NCBI RefSeq assembly: GCF_014645615.1
Contig: NZ_BMMB01000015.1
Span: forward strand, 1-57,730
Length of the DNA: 57,730 bases
Source: Paenibacillus hunanensis
GTDB taxonomy: Bacteria; Bacillota; Bacilli; Paenibacillales; Paenibacillaceae
Direction of reading: 5' to 3'
The notes below the pieces were generated by a model. The model was given only the letters and a program-made list of their open reading frames with translations. It was not told the origin of the DNA and made no database searches. The position numbers and the translations under genes were made by a program. Below, piece after piece: positions 7,930 through 15,291 of the stretch (the first letter of the stretch is position 1; the number at the start of each line of letters is the position of its first letter).

Positions 7930-7993
7930 AGTGTTTAGCAGTATAAACACAGGGTTCAATGAAAAGGAATTTTTGCAAGGCAAAATATCGTAC
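7930..7993 (+). repeat. Dispersed two-hairpin repeat, copy 1
   Basis: Hairpin 1 is GTGTTTA...TAAACAC (7931-7937 and 7944-7950) and hairpin 2 is TTTTGC-AAG-GCAAAA (7971-7985), followed by TATCGTAC. This copy is the most diverged of four. Hairpin 1 differs from the other copies on both arms in a way that keeps pairing. Confidence 0.65.
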
Positions 7994-8099
7994 TGCTTTA
8001 GATTTAGCAGTTTTCAAAGAAATTAAACGTGATTTTTCGAGTTTAATTAGCTTTAGTTGTAGAATTAACGAAGAAAATATTAATATGGTTACGGAATGA
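7989..8099 (+). pseudogene. Possible immunity-gene tail fragment
   Basis: A 37-codon frame without a start ends DFSSLISFSCRINEENINMVTE and lies just before a cassette-type terminator. It may be the last part of a deleted immunity gene, cut by the repeat on its left. Evidence is position only. Confidence 0.25.
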
Positions 8100-8107
8100 T
8101 TTTGTTA

Positions 8108-8142
8108 AACCTTGAATGGATTCATGCCATTCAAGGTTTTTT
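8108..8142 (+). terminator. Terminator, CCTTGAATGG family
   Basis: The arms AACCTTGAATGG (8108-8119) and CCATTCAAGGTT (8127-8138), with loop ATTCATG, are followed by a T-run. Nearly identical to 4571-4610. Confidence 0.85.
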
Positions 8143-8179
8143 AATGACAGATTATAATATGAAGTTCGACACTTACTAG

Positions 8180-8740
8180 AACTCAAAAAGAGAGCAAGAA
8201 ACGCTGCTGAGCTGGCTGCCGGGTGGTAAGGTGGCTGGGAAGTGGGCGGTGAAGGGAACCGTTGAAGGCGGCGCGTGGCTGATTGGTAATCTAAGCAAAA
8301 AAATCAAAAAAAGCGCGAGCCTCAGTGAAGGTTCAATGGTTAAAAGGTATACTGCTGACGGAAGGACACTTAGTGATGTTACAGAGTTGCCAGGAGCTAA
8401 AGGTATGAAAATCCCCAAAAGACTTTCTCCCGAAGAAATGGAATTTCTTACTCAAGAATATGGAGTAGAATTTGCCCAAGTTTATAGAGCAGGATCTGGT
8501 AAAAACGGAGGGGGTGGATACTATGAGTTATATTCAGGAGTGCATAACCGAGTTAATATACCTCTTGGTGAGGACGTGAGATTAATATCACATACTCATC
8601 CGTGTGGTACAGCACGACCGAGCCCAGATGATCAACTACTAATGCAACTACTTGAACAATCGGGATCACCTCAGCGTAAATCTCAAATCGTACCTGTTGG
8701 TAAGACACCTGTATATTTTGATAAAAATAGTTTGAAGTAA
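8180..8740 (+). CDS. Cassette F: short Rhs pre-toxin with JAMM/JAB-motif tip
   Basis: The open frame begins in non-core sequence and enters the core at TLLSWLPGGK (8201). Only about 30 core codons remain, and the first possible start is GTG 8231 (169 residues from there). The core leaves at GGAWLIGNLSKK. The tip contains LISHTHPCGTARPSPDDQ. This is an exact H-x-H-P-x6-S-x-x-D JAMM/MPN+ zinc motif, the signature of JAB metallopeptidases, with candidate upstream Glu residues around EEMEFL or EYGVEF. I infer a metallopeptidase or isopeptidase-like toxin. No RBS or signal peptide is present. Confidence 0.65.
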   Translation, partial: NSKREQETLLSWLPGGKVAGKWAVKGTVEGGAWLIGNLSKKIKKSASLSEGSMVKRYTADGRTLSDVTELPGAKGMKIPKRLSPEEMEFLTQEYGVEFAQVYRAGSGKNGGGGYYELYSGVHNRVNIPLGEDVRLISHTHPCGTARPSPDDQLLMQLLEQSGSPQRKSQIVPVGKTPVYFDKNSLK

Positions 8741-8769
8741 AACTCAGTATTTTTAATATAGGAGGACAA

Positions 8770-8976
8770 ATGAAACTGAATAATTATATAGATATGTGGA
8801 CGATAAACAAAGACAAATATGCTCTATTTGAGATTACTCCCAATGTTTATGCTATTGTAGATATTGAAACTAAATCTGCAGTTTTGATTGAAGATAGCAA
8901 TATTTCTGAACAAGTCAAAAAGAAAATGATTGATTCTGGTAATAGAGTTATAGATAAAAATTGGTTCAATAATTGA
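8770..8976 (+). CDS. Cassette F immunity protein
   Basis: The 68-residue product starts at an ATG preceded by TAGGAGG (8759-8765), 29 nt after the tip F stop. It reads MKLNNYIDMWTINKDKYAL and later SAVLIEDSNISEQVKKKM. It is a very small acidic soluble protein whose role is inferred from its place after the JAMM-type tip. The family is not named. Confidence 0.6.
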   Translation: MKLNNYIDMWTINKDKYALFEITPNVYAIVDIETKSAVLIEDSNISEQVKKKMIDSGNRVIDKNWFNN

Positions 8977-9059
8977 CTTTATATTCAGTTAAATGTCACT
9001 GAAATATTGAGTCTGCAATAACACTGATTTTAAAATAAATCAAGAAAATTAAACGGGAA

Positions 9060-9110
9060 ATCTTTTTAAAGACCAAGGTATTGTTATCATGCCTTCAAGG
9101 TAGGCATTGA
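9060..9110 (+). other. Decayed CCTTGA-type hairpin
   Basis: ACCAAGGTA...CATGCCTTCAAGGT resembles a corrupted copy of the cassette terminator family. The rest of 8977-9131 holds nothing recognisable. Confidence 0.3.
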
Positions 9111-9131
9111 AAAAAGAGTCTAAGCTATAAG

Positions 9132-9175
9132 CGGCTTCCGGAACTCTACCGGAAGCCGTTTATTTAGTTTTCGTT
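9132..9175 (+). terminator. GC-rich terminator
   Basis: The arms CGGCTTCCGG (9132-9141) and CCGGAAGCCG (9149-9158) are followed by TTTATTTAGTTTT. Confidence 0.75.
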
Positions 9176-9178
9176 ATG

Positions 9179-9274
9179 GTCGATGCGCATGATACAAGGT
9201 GGTCTGATGGAATAGCGACTATACATCCAGTAAGCCAAGCTATCTTAGAAGATTATTTAGCAAGATCAAAGTGA
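9179..9274 (+). pseudogene. Coreless toxin tail
   Basis: A 32-codon frame without a start reads VDAHDTRWSDGIATIHPVSQ and ends ILEDYLARSK. It sits 58 nt before an immunity gene with a good RBS, so it is probably the C-terminal remnant of a lost toxin tip. The family is unknown. Confidence 0.4.
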
Positions 9275-9332
9275 GATATTGCTTTTAAATTCTAGTTTGA
9301 AATATAGATATCTAATCAAGGAGGAGATTTAT

Positions 9333-9623
9333 ATGTTAAAACTAGAAGCTGACATTTATCTAAAATCAGAAGAATAAGGAGGGATGTATAAAGAAGGATT
9401 TGCTGGAATGATGCCTTCATTTAACGTGGAAAATGATCTTATAATGTGCAGAGTAATCCTACATACAAATGAAACGATTATCCGAAGGGGGCAATGTCAT
9501 AAAGTAATAATCGAATTGCCGTATGGAGAAGACTACCAAGAGTTTATTTTTAAAGGGTATTCTTTTACTTTAAATACGGGGAGAAAAATAATTGCTTATG
9601 GTAAGATAATGTCAATATATTGA
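9333..9623 (+). pseudogene. Orphan immunity gene with in-frame stop
   Basis: AAGGAGGAGAT (9319-9329) is followed by ATG 9333, reading MLKLEADIYLKSEE, then TAA (9375-9377), then GGMYKEGFAGMMPSFNVEND on to 9623. The two halves are in one frame, so a single GAA-to-TAA change would explain the break. The intact protein would be 96 residues. Reinitiation at ATG 9384, directly after a GGAGGG, is possible but spacing is too short. The N-terminus resembles small Bacillales immunity-like proteins; the name is uncertain. Confidence 0.6.
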
Positions 9624-9769
9624 TATTCCAGTATTAGAATCTGAGAGTTTAAAAGGGATATATTAGACTAAATAGACCGACATGGACAGGGCAGAACTTG
9701 TCTATAAGAGGTGTAGATTTGATCGTAGCTGGATAAGGCTGTGCTAATAAGATGTTTTTTTAGTAGTAC

Positions 9770-9862
9770 AATGCTGGTTTTCGAAATGGTCAACGAAATA
9801 CAATGTGTCCTGAACCAACTCAGACTGATCATAAAGGAGAAATGATCATTGCTTATTATTAA
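9770..9862 (+). pseudogene. Coreless toxin tail overlapping immunity start
   Basis: A 31-codon frame without a start reads NAGFRNGQRNTMCPEPTQTD and ends HKGEMIIAYY. Its last 14 nt overlap the TTG start of the following immunity gene, the tight coupling expected for a toxin/immunity pair. The body of the toxin and its core have been lost. Confidence 0.45.
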
Positions 9863-10226
9863 ACCTGATCTATTAAGAATATTTTTGGACCCATTAACAG
9901 GGCTTGCTGATGATGATGAAGAGATGATCTATTATATGAATAAGCCTCCTCAAACAGAAGATGACTATAGATCTATTATCAAAGAGCGTTTAAAGGAACC
10001 TTTTCATCAAAAGGAAGAGAAGAAGAAAGAAGTAGCTAACTTAGCACTTCGATATTATTTGAGCCACCCTACTATTGATTTTGAAGGAGTATATGAATCG
10101 GTATTACCTCCCTTTGACCCACCGCATCCACCAAGAGAGTTTTTCTTATGGATATGGGAAGAATTATTTAAAGGTGAAGATTATAGTTTGAATGAAGAAG
10201 AATATAAGATGATTATTGTTAAATAA
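9849..10226 (+). CDS. Immunity protein, paralogue of the 12713 gene
   Basis: The 125-residue product starts at TTG with AAAGGAG (9834-9840) 8 nt upstream. It is closely similar over its whole length to the product of 12713-13090 (shared ALRYYLSHPTIDFEGV and PPQTE-DYR-II-ERLKE). Both are acidic and soluble with a conserved LPPFDPP-PPR. Here it follows only a toxin remnant, so it is an orphan that could still protect against the tip family of cassette G or a related tip. No Pfam name is recalled. Confidence 0.65.
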   Translation: MLIIKPDLLRIFLDPLTGLADDDEEMIYYMNKPPQTEDDYRSIIKERLKEPFHQKEEKKKEVANLALRYYLSHPTIDFEGVYESVLPPFDPPHPPREFFLWIWEELFKGEDYSLNEEEYKMIIVK

Positions 10227-10859
10227 ATGAGAGTATACCTGAAAGAGTTACCGAACCAAGTTCATGGCATATCGACTAATAAAAATTATATGATTTATGC
10301 AGTAGAAACAAGCATAGATGGTGAAGAGTTTTACAGGATAGAGAATGATTATAATCAAATAATCCTGTACTCAGCTAATTTATTTGAAATACGCTCTGCA
10401 CAATTAAGCTCAGATTGGATCCTATGGAATAAACCCAATGGAAGCTCCGTTTTGTTACCAGAACAGTTTGCTTATTTAAGTTTTTGGGAAGATTATTATA
10501 ATGACGATGTAGAAGCATTAAATATATTTAGTAGTGTCAAAGAGATATTGATACAACAAGAGTTAAACGAAAATGAGATAAGCAAGATCTTTGAAGCTAG
10601 CATTGATAATGACATTAATTATATTCTTAATGTTCTTTTGAAATTCCAAGATTTACGTTTTTTGCGACAAGTACTAAAGTATGCGAAATCAGAATTTGAA
10701 AGCAATGATAGCGAGCTAGCTACTAAGGTACTTACATTCCAGTACCTTAGTCTGTTTTCTAAAAAAGAAGTAGAGGAGTTTTTTATCTATTATTTAACCA
10801 ATATCGAATTAGGATGTAATGAATTAACACAAATAGTGACAGATTATTTTAAAAAATGA
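10227..10859 (+). CDS. Hypothetical protein, possible second immunity gene
   Basis: The 210-residue product has an ATG that follows the previous stop with no gap (TAAATG), suggesting translational coupling. It is acidic and soluble: an N-terminal part (IYAVETSIDGEEFYRIENDYNQ) that may be beta-rich and a C-terminal part of amphipathic helices (EFFIYYLTNIELG). No family is recognised. Position in the island suggests an immunity role or a hitchhiking gene. Confidence 0.55.
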   Translation: MRVYLKELPNQVHGISTNKNYMIYAVETSIDGEEFYRIENDYNQIILYSANLFEIRSAQLSSDWILWNKPNGSSVLLPEQFAYLSFWEDYYNDDVEALNIFSSVKEILIQQELNENEISKIFEASIDNDINYILNVLLKFQDLRFLRQVLKYAKSEFESNDSELATKVLTFQYLSLFSKKEVEEFFIYYLTNIELGCNELTQIVTDYFKK

Positions 10860-11040
10860 ATATTTTATAAATGAAGTGTTTTTAAATGTGAGCTTAATTT
10901 TGTTATTAAATTTCACCTAAGTAGTCCACCTTGAATCTCTATAAATAGGGACAAACGATTAACTTTACAAAAAAATTGAATGGCTTCATACTATTGTAGT
11001 CAAGTGCCTATTTGATAGACAGTAAAACAACCTTCTAAGA
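10860..11040 (+). other. Cassette debris
   Basis: No gene is seen. TTGAATGGCTTCATAC near 10977 is the 5' half of the CCTTGAATGG-type terminator without its 3' half, another sign of recombination at these hairpins. Confidence 0.35.
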
Positions 11041-11081
11041 AACAAACGGATGCCGCTATTTAACTGGCATCCGTTTGTTTG
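11041..11081 (+). terminator. Strong hairpin before cassette G
   Basis: A perfect 15-bp inverted repeat (AAACAAACGGATGCC at 11041-11055, complement at 11067-11081) with an 11-nt loop. There is little T-run beyond the stem's own T-rich arm. Confidence 0.65.
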
Positions 11082-11098
11082 ATGTTTGCTGTAGTCTT

Positions 11099-12439
11099 CA
11101 GGTGATGCAAAATGGAATGCCCGGTAGCGCAGTAGACACTGGCGAAGATCAGGGAAGTCGTGTAGGGCAGGATGTATACGGCTCAACTGAAGCAAACAGC
11201 CTGATTCAAGAACCAGAACGTGCAGAATCTACAAATGCTGCTACTACCGATATAGCAACATCCACGACCATTACCGAAGACACATATGGTCTATACGGCG
11301 ATCTGCACATGACCTACACTGCACATAACCGACTAGCAACTGTAAATGGTCAAACAGTGCGCTACGATGCAGAAGGCAATATGCTGCATGGTCCACTGAA
11401 CGGCTCGATGGAGGACTATCGCTACGATGCGCGTAATCGACTGATCGAAGCCGGTGGCGTAAGCTATGGATACGATAACGAAAACAATCGTAATGCGATA
11501 ACCGTCGACGGGAAAACCACCCGATTCGTCATCAACCCGCATGCGATGCTATCTCAAGTGCTGATGGAAACCGATGCACAGGGTACGCCGCAAGCCTGGT
11601 ATGTGTACGGACTCGGACTGATCAGCCGCGAAGATGCCGCAGGCCACAACCAGACGAATCACTATGATCTACGCGGTAGCACCATCGCATTGACCGATGC
11701 AACTGGACAAGTGACCGATACGTACACGTACGACACGTATGGCGAACAATTGGAGCACATCGGCGATAGCGAGCAACCGTTCCAGTACAACGGACGTGAC
11801 GGTGTACAAACCGATCCGAATGGTCTGTACCAGATGCGAGCACGTTACTACAACCCGGAGATCAAGCGCTTTGTAAATCGGGATGTGGTGACAGGAAGTA
11901 TTGGGAATGGGAATCCGGTATCGTATATCGATCCATTTGGATTGAGTGCAGATGGAGCGGAGTGGTTGAAGCAGGGCGGAAGCTTTGTAGCGGACGCGAT
12001 TCCGTTTGTCGGTACGGCGAAAGGCATACAGGAAGTGTTCACTGGTGTGGATCTGATCACCGGACAGCAATTGTCAGTGACAGATCGGGTAGCGGCAGGT
12101 GGAGGAACGCTGCTGAGCTGGCTGCCGGGTGGTAAGGTAGCTGGGAAGTGGGCAGTGAAGGGTACGGTTGAAGGCGGTACCTGGTTGATAGGGAAGCTCA
12201 GAAAGATTGGAAAAACCCAGGTTAATGAGATAGAGGTTGCCGAGAAGCAAAGTTTGCGATTGAAGCTGGATTTGCAGTTGTTTGCTGGAACAAGGTCTTC
12301 ACTGACGAAAAAATTGAAGATAATGCAGCAGTACAATTATCGAAAATGGAAAGTGCGATTCCTAATGCACATTTCTATTCCAGGCATGGATCTCAGACGA
12401 CTCTGGCTGAGCAATATTTGCGAGCAACAACAGGTGTAA
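11099..12439 (+). pseudogene. Cassette G: longest Rhs core, tip out of frame
   Basis: The longest core copy in the window. It contains several YD-type units (GLYGDLHMTYTAHNRLATVN, YRYDARNRLIEAGG, YGYDNENNRNA), then the DPNGLYQMRARYYNPEIKRF motif, pre-toxin and LDLQLFAGT. Relative to other copies it lacks the 11 codons LTMNRYAYVNG, as if deleted between two GGGAATGGGAA-like repeats at about 11904-11915. After LQLFAGT the frame shifts and runs 50 unrelated codons to a stop at 12439, while the real tip continues in another frame. One missing A near 12290-12294 (ACAAAGG to ACAAGG) would restore GTKVFTDEKIEDN. Confidence 0.7.
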
Positions 12440-12687
12440 TATCTGATGGATATCATTTACGTCCTGTAAATTCTTCGAGATTTTCAAGTAATCAAGCTCA
12501 ATTAAATTCTGCTCAAAGATCTGAGACTATTTATAGGCAAACAGGGGCAAATAAAATTAATTTTTCGATGGATGACATTATAGGAGAAGGGTACAAAAGA
12601 GGTGGACAAACGTATATAAAATCTTCAAAAGTTGTGGCTATTTTTCGGAATGATCAACTATATACTATGTATCCTGACCTAAATTAA
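12295..12687 (+). pseudogene. Cassette G toxin tip (frameshifted from its core)
   Basis: In the frame of ATG 12346 the tip reads VFTDEKIEDNAAVQLSKM, then ESAIPNAHFYSRHGSQTTLA, RATTGVISDG, SSRFSSNQAQLNSAQ, and ends IFRNDQLYTMYPDLN. The HFxxRHG block and the terminal YTxYP suggest a small RNase-like tip of about 130 residues, but no family can be named with confidence. Separated from the core by a one-base shift, it cannot be exported from this copy. The following immunity gene is intact. Confidence 0.55.
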
Positions 12688-12712
12688 AAAAATCATAAAG
12701 GAGAATTGAGCA

Positions 12713-13090
12713 TTGTTTATTATTAAACCAGATATGTTGACGATGTTTTTAGAACCCTTAGCTGGTCTCGCAGAAGATGAAGTTGAATCAGTTTACTATA
12801 TGAGTGTGCCGCCTCAAACAGAAGAAGACTACAGAAAAATTATAAATGAGCGGTTAAAGGAAACTTTTTATCAAAAAGAAGAGAAAAAGAGAAAATTAGC
12901 TAATTTAGCACTTCGCTATTATCTGAGTCATCCTACAATTGATTTTGAAGGCGTATTTGAATCGATATTACCTCCGTTTGATCCCCCTAATCCACCGAGA
13001 GACTTTTTCTTCTGGATATGGGAAGAGCTATATGGAGGTAAAGAGTATAGGGTGACCGAGGAAGAGTACAAAATGTTTACTGCAAAATAG
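12713..13090 (+). CDS. Cassette G immunity protein
   Basis: The 125-residue product starts at TTG with AAAGGAG (12698-12703) 9 nt upstream, 25 nt after the tip stop. It is a close paralogue of the 9849-10226 gene. It is acidic and soluble and ends FFFWIWEELYGG and EEEYKMFTAK. Inferred to neutralise tip G. Confidence 0.65.
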   Translation: MFIIKPDMLTMFLEPLAGLAEDEVESVYYMSVPPQTEEDYRKIINERLKETFYQKEEKKRKLANLALRYYLSHPTIDFEGVFESILPPFDPPNPPRDFFFWIWEELYGGKEYRVTEEEYKMFTAK

Positions 13091-13308
13091 GTCAATTAAA
13101 ATTTGAAATGCTATGTAGTTAAATTATTAGGATAGCTACATCGCATTTTATAAATATTTAGCTATATCTGTAATATAACGAATGTCTAAGCACGTTTTGA
13201 AAAAATGAATGATTGATCGTGATCAAAAGTTAAGTCTCACGATATATTTTCAACTATAAACGTATATCTAATTTAATAAGAATTATTTAATATTGAAACT
13301 GTATTTTA

Positions 13309-13345
13309 ATCTTGAGGGGCTCTTATGCTTTTCAAGATTTCTTTT
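13309..13345 (+). terminator. Weak terminator, CTTGA type
   Basis: The arms AATCTTGA (13309-13316) and TCAAGATT (13332-13339) are followed by TCTTTTG. The stretch 13091-13308 before it holds no gene that I can see. Confidence 0.5.
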
Positions 13346-13364
13346 GTAGAATAACGTCAAATAA

Positions 13365-13490
13365 CTGATGTGCGAAGTGGATGGAGAGCAAGCACATTGT
13401 TCGAAGTATAGAGAACTACTCCAAGTAAACCAATTAGGTGGCGGAAAGCATCCGAGCGTTTTTGCCCAAATAATTATTTTAGGATTATGA
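13365..13490 (+). pseudogene. Coreless toxin tail
   Basis: A 42-codon frame after a stop, without start or RBS. It reads CEVDGEQAHCSKYRELLQVN and then QLGGGKHPSVFAQIIILGL. The GGGKHPSVFAQ ending looks like the conserved end of a toxin domain, not random sequence. A small frame with an RBS follows 89 nt later, which may be the remains of its immunity partner. Confidence 0.4.
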
Positions 13491-13579
13491 TGGAGTATAA
13501 ACAAACTAATGCAATTTAGTATTTACAATTTGATCAAAAGCTTAAACGAAAATAATAATCTTACTAAAGGAAGCTCACC

Positions 13580-13711
13580 ATGAACAAAACTGATAATCAA
13601 CACTTCTCATTTGAAGCTATATGTAATATTGCTGAGCGCGCTACAAGAAGAAATTTAAAAGATTATGGAGCTGACTGCGAAGTTCGACTTTTTAGAGATC
13701 GAAGATTTTGA
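13580..13711 (+). CDS. Short frame, possible truncated immunity protein
   Basis: ATG 13580 has AAAGGAAG (13566-13573) upstream and encodes 43 residues, MNKTDNQHFSFEAICNIAER and so on, ending FRDRRF. It probably represents the N-terminus of a longer gene lost by deletion, since the region up to 13943 is AT-rich and gene-free. Confidence 0.35.
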   Translation: MNKTDNQHFSFEAICNIAERATRRNLKDYGADCEVRLFRDRRF

Positions 13712-13943
13712 TTGAAAGTCATAGTTGTATAGTTTGGAAACTCAAATGCTGTGAAAGATGCTTTACTAATTATTTAGTAAGATGTTTTTAACTATTATCT
13801 TTTCACGTTCAAATGAAATGAGAACCTTCAGGATTTAACTTGAACAATAAGAATATGATAAGAACAAGTTTCGGACAAAGCATAGACGTGAAAGCAAATC
13901 AGAAAGGCCACTATCGATATACTGAATTAAGGAGAAGACTCAA

Positions 13944-14276
13944 ATGCTGATAATAAAAGCACTGACAAAAATGTTGGAAGATTGGGGCGATGATGGAGAT
14001 GATTTTTATATCTATTATCATATTGATATTGGTCCCGAAGAAATACATGGCGCATCTGACTTATTTTCGTTTGAGTTAATTAGTCCAAAAAGGTTACAAC
14101 GGATGACGCATGAAGGCGATATTATTATAGGACGCGGATGTATCATAACAGGAGACTTTAATGGGAAAAAGCTTGAGGAGACATTGAATCGCATTGTATC
14201 AAAATGTTCTCATAATGATATTACTAAAGCCAATTATAATCTTTCTCGATATTTCCGTTGGAAAATGGATGAATAG
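13944..14276 (+). CDS. Imm8-family immunity protein
   Basis: The 110-residue product has AAGGAG (13929-13934) 9 nt before the ATG. The order DFYIYYHIDIGPEEIHGASD, FSFELISPKRL, GDIIIGRGCIITGDFN, then a C-terminal LSRYFRWKMDE matches the Imm8 family layout as I know it (G-xD-F-F-V-SP-W-L ... LIV--FD ... YF-WEFE). There is no toxin tip directly upstream, so it is an orphan. Imm8 partners are varied polymorphic toxins. Confidence 0.7.
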   Translation: MLIIKALTKMLEDWGDDGDDFYIYYHIDIGPEEIHGASDLFSFELISPKRLQRMTHEGDIIIGRGCIITGDFNGKKLEETLNRIVSKCSHNDITKANYNLSRYFRWKMDE

Positions 14277-14286
14277 CTTGCTTCAA

Positions 14287-14409
14287 TCATCAGAACAATT
14301 GTATCAAGAGATGCGTATGTTTTTTAAATGTGATTGTTGTGAAAGACTGTGGGTATTTTGGAATGGTTTTGATAAAGAACCCTATGAATATTTGCGTACA
14401 CCAAAATAA
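14287..14409 (+). pseudogene. C-terminal fragment of cassette D-type immunity gene
   Basis: Forty codons (SEQLYQEMRMFFKCDCCERLW, then VFWNGFDKEPYEYL, split here) align with the C-terminal half of the 5785-6027 product, keeping the CxxC pair and WNGFD. The N-terminal half with the first cysteine pair is absent. It abuts the Imm8 gene stop (14276), which marks a recombination joint. Confidence 0.6.
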
Positions 14410-14435
14410 ACATCAAATCCAAAGAGGTGATACGA

Positions 14436-14939
14436 ATGAAGATACCGATACAGTACGGCGAAAATATCATCGTTGCTGTGATCTACGATCAGACATGGAG
14501 CGGGTATGTTACCGACAAGGAGTACTGGTATTTAGATTTAACCAAATTAGAGCAAGCCTATGTAGATCAAGGCTATGAATTGCCCACTGCTGGTGACTAT
14601 TCAGAACGCTTTGATATTGTAGTAGTGAATGAACATTCAGCGGCAGACTTTTTACATAACATACGCGAATATCGAGTAAGTGTGGCGGAATTAAGAGAGT
14701 TATTATTGAAGCTAAAGGACGATCATTTGACTCAACCCGATTCGATTACAGAATATACTCCATCTTTATTAGTTAATTTTGATGAGAAGCGATTCATCTC
14801 CTACTTTCCAGAGCCTGCATCGTTTGAGCATTATATACCAGAGGGTTGGATCGGGAAGTATGAAAGCTTCATGGATCAAGTACCGCCACAGGAACAATAT
14901 TGGATTGTACATGGGAAAGATTATTTTTCTAGCCAATGA
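14436..14939 (+). CDS. Hypothetical soluble protein in immunity cluster
   Basis: The 167-residue product starts at ATG 14436, with AAAGAGGTG at 14421-14429 as Shine-Dalgarno. It reads MKIPIQYGENIIVAVIYDQT, then GYELPTAGDYSERFDIVVV and a C-terminal PEGWIGKYESFMDQVPP. It is acidic with no membrane segment. No family is recognised. Being between an immunity fragment and a colicin-type immunity gene, an immunity role is possible. Confidence 0.55.
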   Translation: MKIPIQYGENIIVAVIYDQTWSGYVTDKEYWYLDLTKLEQAYVDQGYELPTAGDYSERFDIVVVNEHSAADFLHNIREYRVSVAELRELLLKLKDDHLTQPDSITEYTPSLLVNFDEKRFISYFPEPASFEHYIPEGWIGKYESFMDQVPPQEQYWIVHGKDYFSSQ

Positions 14940-15066
14940 GTAGAGAGAGGTTTCCTTTAGATAAGCAAAAAGGATTTCACGCAGCGAATTTGATATTAGC
15001 TCAAGAAGCGCTAATCATTAAAGTAACATCTCATTCGTATACCTCACCCAAAGGAGAGTGACACCC

Positions 15067-15291
15067 ATGCAACCATCCCTATCCCGTGCTGAACTGATCC
15101 AACTCGTCCAGCGTATTCAATACGGCGAAGGCAGCGAGCAACAGCAGGATGAATGGCTAGAATTATTGACCTGTCAGGTGCCGCATCCGGAAGTGAGCAA
15201 TCTGATTTTCTGGAATGAGGAAGACTGGACAGCAGAGCAAATTGTGGATGCAGCGTTAGCATATCGCCCGATTATACTTGGTGGAGAGTGA
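15067..15291 (+). CDS. Colicin/pyocin-type bacteriocin immunity protein
   Basis: The 74-residue product starts at ATG 15067, with AAAGGAG (15050-15056) 10 nt upstream. SRAELIQLVQRIQYGEGS, a DEWLELL helix and HPEVSNLIFWNEEDW follow the pattern of the E-colicin immunity family (helical bundle; acidic helix III; HP..SDLIF). That family binds HNH DNase or RNase tips tightly. No such toxin tip is visible beside it here. Its last codons overlap the next start (GTGA). Confidence 0.7.
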   Translation: MQPSLSRAELIQLVQRIQYGEGSEQQQDEWLELLTCQVPHPEVSNLIFWNEEDWTAEQIVDAALAYRPIILGGE

